NCBI GenBank assembly: GCA_944381165.1
Contig: CALWKC010000008.1
Location: 1 to 64,000, forward strand
Origin: an uncultured Lachnospira sp.
Lineage (GTDB): Bacteria > Bacillota > Clostridia > Lachnospirales > Lachnospiraceae
DNA: 64,000 bases
Direction: 5' to 3'
Of the stretch, positions 27,031 through 35,875 are shown one piece after another. The position numbers and the translations under genes are program-made. The notes under the pieces were generated by a model. The model saw only the letters and a list, made by a program, of their open reading frames with translations, was not told the DNA's origin and made no database searches. How positions within the stretch are numbered: position 1 is the first letter of the stretch; the number at the start of each line of letters is the position of its first letter.

Positions 27031-28491
27031 TTACTTATGCATTCCAAATGAATCCAAATCATAATTTTTAAGATTCTCCCGAACTCCTCTGTCATCAGCC
27101 TCGTCTATAAGCTTATCGCGGTCCTTTTTAAACATATTCTCCGGCTTGTGACGGCTCGGACCTCCGACGCAGCCGCCCTCACACATCATTCCCTCGATGA
27201 AATCCGCGTCAAGTCTGCCTGCCTTTAACAGAAGCAGCGCTCTCTTGCACTCGTCAGCCCCTGCACATTTTTCAACCTTAAAGCCAGATGTATCCACACC
27301 TGATTCTTCCATGCTTTTAAGCACAGCCGCAGTAACTCCTCCGCCGTTGCCAAAACGCTTCCCGAATACACTCGCCTGCTGAGTGCTGTTTTGTTCAGGC
27401 TCAAACTTCACATCCTTCGCGCGCATCATAGCCCTGAACTCACCTATTGTCAGCGCATAATCCGCATTCCCCTCAAGCGACTTATCAGCCACCTCGTCCT
27501 TTTTGGCAATGCAAGGTCCGACAAATACAGTTACAGCATCAGGATATTTTGCTTTAATGAGACGTGAAACTCCGCACATAGGCGAAACCGTTGTAGATAT
27601 GCAGTCGGCAACCTCCGGATATATTTTTCTGATCATATTTACAAATGCCGGACAGCATGAGGTTGTTTTTTTCTTTCCCTCTTTGTATGCCTCAACCCAC
27701 TCGTCAGCCTCAGAGGCCGCAGTCAGGTCTCCGCCGAGCCCGACCTCATACATATCAGCAAAGCCCATTTTCCTGCAGGCTGTACGAATGCTTGACATTG
27801 TAATATCGTTTCCGAACTGTCCCTCCAGCGCCGGCGCAAACATTGCCACCACGCGCTTTCCCGAAACTATAGCCTTTATAACGTCTACTATTGAAGTCTT
27901 TGAGCCTATCGCTCCAAAAGGACAGCTATGTATACATTTTCCGCAGCGGATGCACTTGCTGTCGTCAATAACGCATATACCTGTTTCGTCCATTGTAATC
28001 GCTCCGACCGGACAGGCTTTCTTGCAAGGTCTTATTAAGTCCGCAATCGCATTGTACGGGCAGTTTTTTGCGCACATTCCGCATTCCTTGCACTTGTCAG
28101 GGTCTATATACGCCCTGTCCCTCCCCATCGAGATTGCTCCGAACTTACACGACTGCTGACAGGCTCTTGCCATACATTTACGGCAGTTATCCGTTACAAT
28201 ATAATGGGACAGCGGACAATCGGCGCATGCCGAATCAATTACCTGGATGATGTTATCCGACTCGTTCTGACCGTTGTCATTAGGACACAGCCCCTCAGCC
28301 AAACGCACGCGCTGTCTTATAATCTCTCTTTCCTTAAACACACAGCACCTGAATTTGGCTTTTAATCCGGGAATCATCTGATACGGCAGTTCTTCCTTCT
28401 TCTCGTCAAACTCTCCCGCATATGCCAATTTTGCTGCTTCATACAGCACTTCATGCTTAATTTTCAACACTGTTACATCGTTTGTCAACAT
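27031..28491 (-). CDS. [FeFe] hydrogenase, group B-like
   Basis: A 486-residue cytosolic iron-only hydrogenase-like protein. The N-terminal half has many cysteines: a CADCPLSHYIVTDNCRKCM region and two or more ferredoxin-type 4Fe-4S motifs (CKECGMCAKNCP, CIRCGKCIHSCP). The H-cluster motifs are L1 TSCCPAFV, L2 GPCIAKKDE and L3 MCEGGCVGGP. These differ from the classic group A forms (TSCCPxW, MPCxxK, MACPGGC) and match the group B type found in Clostridia. The electron partner and reaction direction are unknown; no maturases (HydEFG) are in the window. NUDIX gene follows by 15 bp. Confidence 0.88.
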   Translation of the reverse strand: MLTNDVTVLKIKHEVLYEAAKLAYAGEFDEKKEELPYQMIPGLKAKFRCCVFKEREIIRQRVRLAEGLCPNDNGQNESDNIIQVIDSACADCPLSHYIVTDNCRKCMARACQQSCKFGAISMGRDRAYIDPDKCKECGMCAKNCPYNAIADLIRPCKKACPVGAITMDETGICVIDDSKCIRCGKCIHSCPFGAIGSKTSIVDVIKAIVSGKRVVAMFAPALEGQFGNDITMSSIRTACRKMGFADMYEVGLGGDLTAASEADEWVEAYKEGKKKTTSCCPAFVNMIRKIYPEVADCISTTVSPMCGVSRLIKAKYPDAVTVFVGPCIAKKDEVADKSLEGNADYALTIGEFRAMMRAKDVKFEPEQNSTQQASVFGKRFGNGGGVTAAVLKSMEESGVDTSGFKVEKCAGADECKRALLLLKAGRLDADFIEGMMCEGGCVGGPSRHKPENMFKKDRDKLIDEADDRGVRENLKNYDLDSFGMHK

Positions 28492-28651
28492 TGCTCTTCA
28501 ACCGCCTTTCACTGACTAATGCTCCGGACACAGGACAGCCTGTATGTCTCTTTTTGTTTTATCTGCTTTTGATTAAAATATAACATTTATACATCACGCC
28601 TTCAACACTGTTTTTATTTTCATACCGTTAAAAAGTATTAAAAAACGGTAC

Positions 28652-29749
28652 TCAGCCTCTTTTTCCGGTGTCCGACAGTCTCTCGTCAACCTTCAGGTCG
28701 ACAAGAAGCTTTACTCCTAAAGCAAGAATGCCAAAACAGTGAAATCTCATAGCCGCAGCAAAGACACGTATCATAAATCTGTATGCAAAGGAGGGTACGC
28801 TTCTCACGCTGCTTCCAGACGACATTTTTTTAAAACATTCACGCGACAAATCATATGAAGCATATATTTTTAAAAGTTTTCTTACTGCCCTGACGCTCTT
28901 GTCCGTATATATATATTCCATTTTTGCATCGAAAAAAGCCGCAAAAAATATTGTATATGCAATCAAATCCGAATATAAATGAATTTTATTTTTTTCTGTG
29001 AGCGCAGTCTGCAAATCCTGCGCTATCCACATCCAATCCCGGTAGCCGTCCTCACGGTATGAATTTGAAACAGACTTCTCGTTTCTTCGGTAAATATAAA
29101 CATTACTGTCCTCAAATATATATCCCGCGCCGTTTATATAGCACATATAGTTATACATTTTATCCTCTGCATACCGGTAATCACCAAAGTTTATGCCGTT
29201 TTCTTCAAGGAAAGCTCTGCGGTACATTTTCGCCCAGACGTAAGAGAGCGTCCCCGCTGAAAAAAATCCCGCAAAGCGAAACGCGCAGGAATCTCTTTTT
29301 TCACCTGAAAATGCGCCGTGTCCGACCGTGTCAAGAAGCCTTCCTCTCCACAGCCTTTTATAATATCCCACCGCAATATCTGCCCTGCTGCCCGATACTT
29401 CCTGCTCTGAGAACAGCTCTACAAATCCCTGCACAACGCTTCTGTCGGGCAGATAATCATCCGAATCCACATACATTATATACTCTCCGTCCGAATGTTC
29501 GACGCCGTAGTTCCTCGCCGCACCCGGAGATGCGCAGTCAGCTTCATATACAAAAATATTTTTATATTCTTTAGCATACTCCGCACAGATTTCACCGCTG
29601 CCGTCGTCAGATGAATTCTCAACAAGAATAATTTCCGTATTTTCATAGCTCTGCATGACAAGGCTTTCAATGCATTCCCTGAGATATTCCCCTGCGTTGT
29701 GCACAGGCACTATAATTGAAACTTTTTCCACTTTGATATACAGCCTCAC
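28652..29749 (-). CDS. Family 2 glycosyltransferase
   Basis: A GT-A-fold glycosyltransferase of about 360 residues. Seen: the family start VSIIVPVHNAGEYLRECIES, the nucleotide-sugar region ASPGAARNYGV and the DxD-type motif YVDSDDYLPD. It transfers a sugar from a nucleotide donor to a glycan acceptor; neither is known. The start is uncertain: GTG at 29749 lacks a ribosome binding site, whereas GTG at 29731 (VEKVSIIVP) has GTGAGG 12 bases upstream. Transcribed divergently from the Stealth-type gene across a 76-bp gap, suggesting a small surface-glycan locus. Confidence 0.87.
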   Translation of the reverse strand: MRLYIKVEKVSIIVPVHNAGEYLRECIESLVMQSYENTEIILVENSSDDGSGEICAEYAKEYKNIFVYEADCASPGAARNYGVEHSDGEYIMYVDSDDYLPDRSVVQGFVELFSEQEVSGSRADIAVGYYKRLWRGRLLDTVGHGAFSGEKRDSCAFRFAGFFSAGTLSYVWAKMYRRAFLEENGINFGDYRYAEDKMYNYMCYINGAGYIFEDSNVYIYRRNEKSVSNSYREDGYRDWMWIAQDLQTALTEKNKIHLYSDLIAYTIFFAAFFDAKMEYIYTDKSVRAVRKLLKIYASYDLSRECFKKMSSGSSVRSVPSFAYRFMIRVFAAAMRFHCFGILALGVKLLVDLKVDERLSDTGKRG

Positions 29750-29825
29750 TTGTCTTTATTTTTTCATTATACTATAATCATTTTACGAACTCCATATATA
29801 AAAGTTTGAATAATGAGGTCAGACA

Positions 29826-30806
29826 ATGAATAAAGAAGCTTTGCTCGAAAACACGCCTATAGACTTGGTATATAAATACATTGACTTAAACGACCCTGCT
29901 CTTAAGCGTGAAAACGCTGTCCGCAAGGATTATGACAACGAAGAGCTTCGATATTCTCTGCGCTCCGCCTTTAAAAATATCCCCTGGGTGAGACAGATTT
30001 TTATAATCATGCCCAACGAACAGGTTCGTTTTCTCAAATCTCCTGATGAAATCTCCGAAAAAATCAAATATATTAAAGACAGCGATTTGCTCGGCTTTGA
30101 CAGCTCCTCCTCAACAACCTTTGAATTCAATCTCTGGAGGCTGTCAAAATTCGGATGCTCAGAAAATATTATATACGCAAACGACGACTGCTTTTTTGGC
30201 AGACCTCTTAAAAAATCGGATTTTTTCTATGAAGATATTACGGGAATAAAACCTTATACAATTTACAGGGATGCCGTCGGCAAAAACATGCGCGCTTTGA
30301 TTACAGCTCAGTATTCGTGCGCATCCAGACTTTTAAAAAACTGCAGTCCGAATTCCATGCCGGGTTTTTATTACCGTGTGCTTTGCGCCCACAACATAAC
30401 CTGCAGAGCGCTTCCAGGAATAAAGCTTACATTTCCCAAATATCCGCTTAACACGCTTCACAACGCAATACCTCTAAAATTATCCGAAATAAAAATATGC
30501 AGCAGACTTGTGTCAAAATATTACGATAAGCCTGAAATATGTCTATGGAGCCGCACAAACTCAATCCTCCAGCCTTCATTTCAGAACTTATACAGTTTTT
30601 ATTTTGTAAATTACGCCAACCGAAAAATCAACCGCAAGCTTACCTACACCGTCACAAGCATACAAAGATGTGCGTCCGCCGCTCTTGATTCTGACCTTTT
30701 CTGTCTCAATACCGGAGCTGACGGCGGCTCGGAAAAAGCCCGGCTTGCGGAACGCATTGTCATGAAAAGTCTTTTTCCCAAAGCAACAAAATACGAGCGC
30801 GTGTAA
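29826..30806 (+). CDS. Stealth-family sugar-phosphate transferase
   Basis: A 326-residue protein of the Stealth family (hexose-1-phosphate transferases of capsule and teichoic-acid-like polymers). Conserved regions: CR1 IDLVYKYIDLNDP, CR2 EELRYSLRSAFKNIPWVRQIF, and the acidic motif YANDDCFFGRP in the middle. Members transfer sugar-1-phosphate from a nucleotide sugar to make phosphodiester-linked glycans. CR1 is divergent (KYID for the usual TWVD). No polymer export genes are nearby. Its stop codon lies near the top of a small GC hairpin. Confidence 0.82.
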   Translation: MNKEALLENTPIDLVYKYIDLNDPALKRENAVRKDYDNEELRYSLRSAFKNIPWVRQIFIIMPNEQVRFLKSPDEISEKIKYIKDSDLLGFDSSSSTTFEFNLWRLSKFGCSENIIYANDDCFFGRPLKKSDFFYEDITGIKPYTIYRDAVGKNMRALITAQYSCASRLLKNCSPNSMPGFYYRVLCAHNITCRALPGIKLTFPKYPLNTLHNAIPLKLSEIKICSRLVSKYYDKPEICLWSRTNSILQPSFQNLYSFYFVNYANRKINRKLTYTVTSIQRCASAALDSDLFCLNTGADGGSEKARLAERIVMKSLFPKATKYERV

Positions 30807-30820
30807 ACGCGCCCGCATTT
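30797..30820 (+). terminator. Weak terminator at the end of the Stealth gene
   Basis: Six-bp GC-rich perfect stem (30797-30802 with 30807-30812) with a GTAA loop containing the gene's own TAA stop, followed by ATTTTATCTTT. Confidence 0.4.
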
Positions 30821-30856
30821 TATCTTTATCCTATAATGCCTTTATTATTCAGCTTT

Positions 30857-31651
30857 TTACCCCAGCACAACGTCCAAAGTCATCATAACCGTAAATCCGA
30901 GCGCAAACATCAGCGTTCCGATATTTGAATGTTTTCCCTCCGACATCTCCGGTATAAGCTCCTCAACTACGACATAAATCATCGCGCCCGCGGCAAAGCT
31001 TAAAAGATATGGCATTGCCGGCACGATAAACCGAGACATTAAAATCGTTATAACAGCGGCAGCCGGCTCCACAATTCCGGACAAAACACCGTACCCGAAG
31101 GCTTTGCCTTTGCTCTCTCCCTGAGCACAGAGCGGCATTGAGATAATTGCCCCCTCCGGAAAATTCTGTATGGCAATGCCTATCGACAGTGCAAGCGCCC
31201 CCATAAACGTAATCTGAGCACTTCCGGTAATCCACCCTGCATACACAGCTCCTACCGCCATTCCTTCGGGAATGTTGTGAATTGTCACTGCAAGCACAAG
31301 CATTGTAGTCTTTTTGAGACCGCTCTTCGGCCCCTCCGCCTTATCGCTGTTCATATGCATATGCGGAACAACGCTGTCCAATAGAAGTAAAAACAGAATG
31401 CCAAGCCAGAAGCCGATAAATGCCGGAAGAAATGACAGGCTTCCCATTCCCTCAGACTGTTCCATTGCCGGTATTAAAAGACTCCATATTGATGCGGCAA
31501 CCATTACTCCTGCCGCAAATCCCGTGAGCGCTCTGACCGCCATATTACGCATATTTTTTCTCATAAAAAACACACAGGCTGCACCCAGTGATGTACCTGC
31601 AAACGGAATAAGAACACCTGCTATACAATTTAAAAAATCAACATTATTCAT
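30857..31651 (-). CDS. ZIP family metal transporter (GufA-like)
   Basis: A 264-residue membrane protein with about eight hydrophobic segments. The metal-site helices carry TIHNIPEGMAVG and AIQNFPEGAIIS, and VVEELIPE closes the family signature. A His-containing variable loop (HMHMNSDK) lies between helices 3 and 4. ZIP proteins import zinc, iron or other divalent cations. The upstream glycosyltransferase gene ends 21 bp before its start, so they may share a transcript. Confidence 0.92.
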   Translation of the reverse strand: MNNVDFLNCIAGVLIPFAGTSLGAACVFFMRKNMRNMAVRALTGFAAGVMVAASIWSLLIPAMEQSEGMGSLSFLPAFIGFWLGILFLLLLDSVVPHMHMNSDKAEGPKSGLKKTTMLVLAVTIHNIPEGMAVGAVYAGWITGSAQITFMGALALSIGIAIQNFPEGAIISMPLCAQGESKGKAFGYGVLSGIVEPAAAVITILMSRFIVPAMPYLLSFAAGAMIYVVVEELIPEMSEGKHSNIGTLMFALGFTVMMTLDVVLG

Positions 31652-31672
31652 TTAAATATACTCCTTAAATTT

Positions 31673-32818
31673 TTATTTGTTCAGGCTTTTTATATTTATT
31701 TCCGTATTTGAACAGCAGCTGTTTTCGATAACAAAATTATAAATATCACGGGCGCTGTTTTTATTTATTACCTCTTTCTGACGCCTGACGATTTCACTGC
31801 ACCGTTCGGAATCTCTCAAAAGCTCCATTCCCTTTTTTACCATACCGTCAACCGTATGCGCCGTAATACACAGCCCGTTTTCTTTGAAAAATTTTCTGTT
31901 TTTTGTCTCACAGCCGGGTATCGGCGAAGTGTGTACTATCGGTATGCCCGAAACCGCCGCCTCCGTAGATGTAAGCCCTCCTGGCTTGGTGTATATTATA
32001 TCGCATGCTCTCAGATACAAGGGCATATTGTTTACATGCCCCTTGACCGTAACTCCCCTTAGAGAAGCCTTTTTAAAACGTGAATACAGCTTCCTGTTAT
32101 TGCCGCAAATCAAAATAATTTTCTCATTCTTATCAGCCGACGCAGAGAGCTTATTTACAAGACGCCAGATATTACCGGCGCCCATACTCCCGCCTGAAAC
32201 AAGAATATATTTCATTCCCTCATCAAGACCGAGCTGTGCTCTCGCTTCTGATTTTTTTATACCGCTGCCGCAGACAGACGAAACCGGAATGCCGAAAGGC
32301 TTCAACTTCTCCTCGGGAAGTCCCCTTTTTATTATTTCTTCATGCAGACTTTTATGCGGAGTAATATAATAATCGCAGTTGGTCTCCTCCCAGAACGGAA
32401 TGCAGGTGTAATCCGTCATGACCGCAACCGTAAGCGGCAGCTTCACGCCTCTGCGCTTCATATATGTTATGGTCTCGGCGGGATAAAGGTGCGGCATAAT
32501 AATAGCATCGGCGGGGTTTTCTTTAAGATAAGCCTTTATATACTTCGCCATAATTGCATTCACATAGTATACCGGGGACCTTTTGCAGATTCTGCTGACA
32601 AGCATTCCAAGCTGATATACAGCTCCAAAAACTCCCGGAGCTGTTTTTACCGTCTCAACATAAAAATTACCGACAGTTTTTGAAACCTTATCTCCGGCGA
32701 GACAAAGATAGTCCAGCATTTTTGCCTCATGTCCGTTGTCTTTAAACACCTCTTCCACCGCTCTGCCAGCAGCATTATGACCGCCTCCGGTATTGCAGGA
32801 TAGAATCAGTACCCGCAT
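31673..32818 (-). CDS. MGDG synthase-type diacylglycerol glycosyltransferase
   Basis: A 381-residue GT-B glycosyltransferase of the MGDG synthase/UgtP group (GT28). Seen: the N-terminal lipid-binding signature LILSCNTGGGHNAAGRAV and the donor-site region YTKPGGLTSTEAAVSGIP. Relatives add glucose or galactose to diacylglycerol to make membrane glycolipids, which can anchor lipoteichoic acid. It overlaps the plsY-like gene by 44 bases, tying it to phospholipid precursor synthesis. The sugar is unknown. The overlap makes translational coupling likely. Confidence 0.87.
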   Translation of the reverse strand: MRVLILSCNTGGGHNAAGRAVEEVFKDNGHEAKMLDYLCLAGDKVSKTVGNFYVETVKTAPGVFGAVYQLGMLVSRICKRSPVYYVNAIMAKYIKAYLKENPADAIIMPHLYPAETITYMKRRGVKLPLTVAVMTDYTCIPFWEETNCDYYITPHKSLHEEIIKRGLPEEKLKPFGIPVSSVCGSGIKKSEARAQLGLDEGMKYILVSGGSMGAGNIWRLVNKLSASADKNEKIILICGNNRKLYSRFKKASLRGVTVKGHVNNMPLYLRACDIIYTKPGGLTSTEAAVSGIPIVHTSPIPGCETKNRKFFKENGLCITAHTVDGMVKKGMELLRDSERCSEIVRRQKEVINKNSARDIYNFVIENSCCSNTEINIKSLNK

Positions 32819-33458
32819 TCATCTGCCTCCTCCTTTTTAAAGTATGCTTATAAATTACAATGCATGAAATTAAGATAATACCCGCTGTAATATAGCGCTG
32901 TTTTATAAATATTAAACTTGCAGCCAAAAAACACATATAGGCTGTAACAGTTCTTCTGCCATGGTCACGTATAGGCACAATAAGCGAAAAAAACAGATAG
33001 CTTATAACAAGAAAGAGCAAAGGACGTATATCCGGATACAGCCCCAGCATCACGCCGAATGAAACCGCTATCGCCTTTCCTCCCTTGAGTCCGTTTAAAT
33101 AGGGATTTTCCTCATCATTACGCATACCAAAATATTTACCTATAAAATAAAATGCCGAAAATGCATGCCCCAGAACAGGAGACGCCATAGCAAGCGAGAA
33201 CAAATACGAATCTGTTCCGAAGGCCTGTGCGCACAGCCATACAGGAACACACCCCTTTAGAATATCCGCTGCCAGCACTCCGACCCCGCACGCAAAACCG
33301 CCGTACCTGAAGGCGTTGTATGTACCGGGATTTCCGTCTTCTGAAAGCTCACACACATTTATTTTTTTTATAATTTTGGGTATCTCATACCCGAAAAGAA
33401 TACTTCCGGAAAAATACCCGGCAATTATTGACAGCCAATATAATATAATTCTTTTCAT
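32775..33458 (-). CDS. PlsY-like glycerol-3-phosphate acyltransferase
   Basis: A 227-residue membrane protein of the PlsY family, which acylates glycerol 3-phosphate with acyl-phosphate. All three motifs are recognisable but diverged: SGSILFGYEI for SGSxPxG, GNPGTYNAFRYGG for G(S)NxGATN, and GLKGGKAIAVSFG for the FKGGKGxAT motif. The divergence (Tyr for Ala-Thr in motif 2, Ala for Gly in motif 3) suggests a second, specialised paralog. The ATG at 33458 has GAGGGAAG. Overlaps the glycosyltransferase gene downstream. About seven hydrophobic segments. Confidence 0.82.
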   Translation of the reverse strand: MKRIILYWLSIIAGYFSGSILFGYEIPKIIKKINVCELSEDGNPGTYNAFRYGGFACGVGVLAADILKGCVPVWLCAQAFGTDSYLFSLAMASPVLGHAFSAFYFIGKYFGMRNDEENPYLNGLKGGKAIAVSFGVMLGLYPDIRPLLFLVISYLFFSLIVPIRDHGRRTVTAYMCFLAASLIFIKQRYITAGIILISCIVIYKHTLKRRRQMNAGTDSILQYRRRS

Positions 33459-33473
33459 ACTCTTCCCTCGTAA

Positions 33474-33525
33474 TAAAAAAGCGTTTCTGCTGATGATTAT
33501 TATAATCATAACAGAAAACGCTTTT
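33474..33525 (-). terminator. Terminator between cstA and the plsY-like gene
   Basis: Long hairpin with outer arms around 33476-33489 and 33511-33524 and an inner near-palindrome at 33492-33509, followed on the minus strand by a run of Ts. It lies about 100 bp after the cstA stop and 16 bp before the plsY-like start. Confidence 0.65.
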
Positions 33526-33629
33526 ATTTTAAATATTTTTTTAAAGAAATCACATTTCCTTATAATGTAAATTTTCAGCCCGTATTATTCGCTTACATCA
33601 TTACAGATAACTGAACTTTCACATTACAA

Positions 33630-35345
33630 TTATGCCCTCTCTGTATTTTTCTTTGTTGTGAAAAGCTTCTTTAAGCAGCTGTATGCAACGCACACGCCAA
33701 GCACCATAAGAGCAGCCGCAACTATTAACTGAAGACCGTCCACAAGGAAGGTTGCATTTCCGTTTGCGATATTAGTCACAAGCGCAATTACCTTCTGAAC
33801 AAGAGCGGTAAATGTTACCGCAAGCATGATAAACATAGGAGCATACAATGTCCAGCCCGTTCTTCCTGTCGTCTTCAGGAATACAGCTATAGCGATAAGC
33901 ACCATTGCTGCAAGCAGCTGGTTTGCTGAGCCAAACAGAGGCCATACATTATTATATCCGCCGAGTGTCAGAAGATAGCCGAAGAACAGTGTTATAACAG
34001 TAGCGAAATATTTGTTTGTGAGCACTCTCTGAACAGGCGTCATCGTAGCCGGGTCTGTGCTGTCACCATAGAATAACTCCTGGAAAGACATACGTCCGAT
34101 TCTTGCTACCGAGTCAAGCGATGTCAGGGCAAGAGCCGATACACACATTGTCATAAATACTGTTGCCACATGGACAGGAACACCGAGCTTTTCAAGGAAA
34201 CCTGCAACGCCTGATGAGAAAATGGCAAACGGAGTACCTGTAGGATTTGTACCGTTTACAGCAACTGCACCAACAACTACAAGAGCAATTATGCCGAGCA
34301 GTGACTCAACTACCATAGCGCCGTAGCCTACCATAGGCATATCCTTTTCATTGCTTATTGTCTTTGATGACGTGCCTGAAGACACAAGGCTGTGGAAACC
34401 TGATACGGCACCGCAGGCGATAGTTACAAACAGTGTAGGGAAAAGCATCTGCGCGCTTGCGCCGCTTCCCACTGTAAAGCCGTTAAACGCATTTAAGTTC
34501 ATGCTTGGATTGGCAACGACAACGCCGAGCACCGCGCCGATAATCATGCCGAGGAGCATGAATGTTGTCATATAATCTCTAGGCTGCATTAAAAGCCACA
34601 TAGGCATTACTGACGCAAGGAACAGATAAGCCATGATAATGTAAATCCATGCAGTCTTTGTTGCATATATAGGAAGAGCCATACCAACAGCGAACATAAC
34701 AACGAGAAGAACTATGGCAACGATTGCCTTTACCCACTCGTTCATCTTTTTTCCGGCCTTCTGAATTGACTTCTGAACAAGCCCGAAAATGATAGCCACA
34801 ACGATAAACAGCATTGAAATAGAAGCGGCAGATGCATCCGCGTTAGCAGTGGTTTCTGTCATACCCTCAACGCCCTTGGCTACAAATGTTCCGGCAACCA
34901 TATCCGTGAAGGCTGCTATAACAAGAAGAGTAAACAGCCAGCAGAAAAGCATAAAAAGCTTTCTTCCTGTTCTGCCTATGTACTTCTCAATAATCATACC
35001 CATTGACTTGCCCTCGTTTTTAACTGAGGCATACAGAGCGCCGAAATCCTGAACTGCTCCGAAGAAAAGGCCTCCGACAATCAGCCAGAGTAAAACAGGC
35101 ACCCAGCCGAACACAGATGCGAGGATAGGACCGGTTACAGGTCCTGCGCCTGCTATGGACGAAAACTGATGTGAAAATACCGTAAATTTAGACGACGGAA
35201 CATAGTCCTGACCGTCCTCATGTGTGTACGCAGGTGTCTTTGCCTTTGGGTCAATTCCCCATTTTTTGGCAAGCCAGCGGCCGTATAAAAGATAGCCTGC
35301 GCCTAAACAAATGATTCCGATTAAAATAATAACTAAACCATTCAT
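33630..35345 (-). CDS. cstA: CstA-family carbon starvation/peptide-pyruvate transporter
   Basis: A 571-residue membrane protein with about 15 hydrophobic helices, clearly CstA: KFTVFSHQFSSIAGAGPVTGP, WLIVGGLFFGAVQDFGAL and SGFHSLVSSGTSSKTIS. Characterised members import pyruvate or peptides (E. coli CstA and BtsT). The start at 35345 follows AAGGAG. It is preceded by a T-box leader and its own promoter, so expression should rise when a particular tRNA is uncharged. That fits a role in peptide or amino-acid supply more than general carbon starvation (inference). The hybrid kinase gene lies immediately upstream. Confidence 0.92.
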   Translation of the reverse strand: MNGLVIILIGIICLGAGYLLYGRWLAKKWGIDPKAKTPAYTHEDGQDYVPSSKFTVFSHQFSSIAGAGPVTGPILASVFGWVPVLLWLIVGGLFFGAVQDFGALYASVKNEGKSMGMIIEKYIGRTGRKLFMLFCWLFTLLVIAAFTDMVAGTFVAKGVEGMTETTANADASAASISMLFIVVAIIFGLVQKSIQKAGKKMNEWVKAIVAIVLLVVMFAVGMALPIYATKTAWIYIIMAYLFLASVMPMWLLMQPRDYMTTFMLLGMIIGAVLGVVVANPSMNLNAFNGFTVGSGASAQMLFPTLFVTIACGAVSGFHSLVSSGTSSKTISNEKDMPMVGYGAMVVESLLGIIALVVVGAVAVNGTNPTGTPFAIFSSGVAGFLEKLGVPVHVATVFMTMCVSALALTSLDSVARIGRMSFQELFYGDSTDPATMTPVQRVLTNKYFATVITLFFGYLLTLGGYNNVWPLFGSANQLLAAMVLIAIAVFLKTTGRTGWTLYAPMFIMLAVTFTALVQKVIALVTNIANGNATFLVDGLQLIVAAALMVLGVCVAYSCLKKLFTTKKNTERA

Positions 35346-35466
35346 TTTGTTTTTCTCCTTCCTTAACGGTTTTTTGTTGTACCGTTTTACCGTATTATTT
35401 ATTATTCAGAAAGTCCAACGCTTTATGCCTCAACATAGCCTCCGTTTCTGCAAAAGTCTTTACACC

Positions 35467-35840
35467 AAAAAACTTTCGCCCTTAAATATGCCGGAAACAT
35501 GTAAATCCATGTTTAAAGCACACTCAAAGACGAAAGTTCTGACTTCCGCGATACCACTTTGATTGCCGTCATGCGACGACCACTCTGTCCTATCTCCCGC
35601 CCCGACAGCAATATGTACGCATGCATAAGCATGTTCAAAAAGCGTCCGAGCCGGAACAATAAGCTTCCATGTAACGGTAGAAACCCGGTGACACTTAATC
35701 TTCACCTCCGGCAAATTTCAGTGTACTGCTCGCAGAGGATGTTACCCGGAATTACATACCGCCTCACACCTGCCGACGGCTCTCTGAAATGAAACATTTC
35801 CGGATAAACTGTTCTGTTCATAGCATTTAACTTTCTGTTA
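35467..35840 (-). promoter_or_regulatory. T-box leader of cstA
   Basis: Read on the minus strand: Stem I with a GA-type kink near its base, a CCGGAA/TTCCGG helix, the AGAGA bulge and a GGTGTGA apical loop (about 35825-35725). The T-box core AGTGGTATCGCGG lies at about 35558-35546. An intrinsic terminator follows, AACTTTCG (35538-35531) with CGAAAGTT (35478-35471) and a run of Ts, enclosing an inner hairpin. Aligning the specifier loop with known T-boxes by distance to the kink suggests codon ATC (Ile) at 35740-35738; this codon call is tentative. Uncharged tRNA would favour antitermination. Confidence 0.85.
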
Positions 35841-35846
35841 TGTGTA

Positions 35847-35875
35847 TTTATAGCACTACGGTAAAAAGATGTCAA
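35847..35875 (-). promoter_or_regulatory. Promoter of the T-box/cstA transcript
   Basis: -35 TTGACA (35875-35870), 17-bp spacer, -10 TATAAA (35852-35847), an excellent sigma-A promoter. Its upstream half lies inside the last codons of the hybrid kinase gene. Confidence 0.85.

Noticed and set aside
28623-28650. Terminator after the GT2 gene
   Set aside because: A 7-bp AT-rich stem with a long loop begins one base from the stop; support is too weak to list.
35460-35714. 84-codon frame upstream of cstA
   Set aside because: It lies within the T-box leader, whose structure accounts for the sequence.
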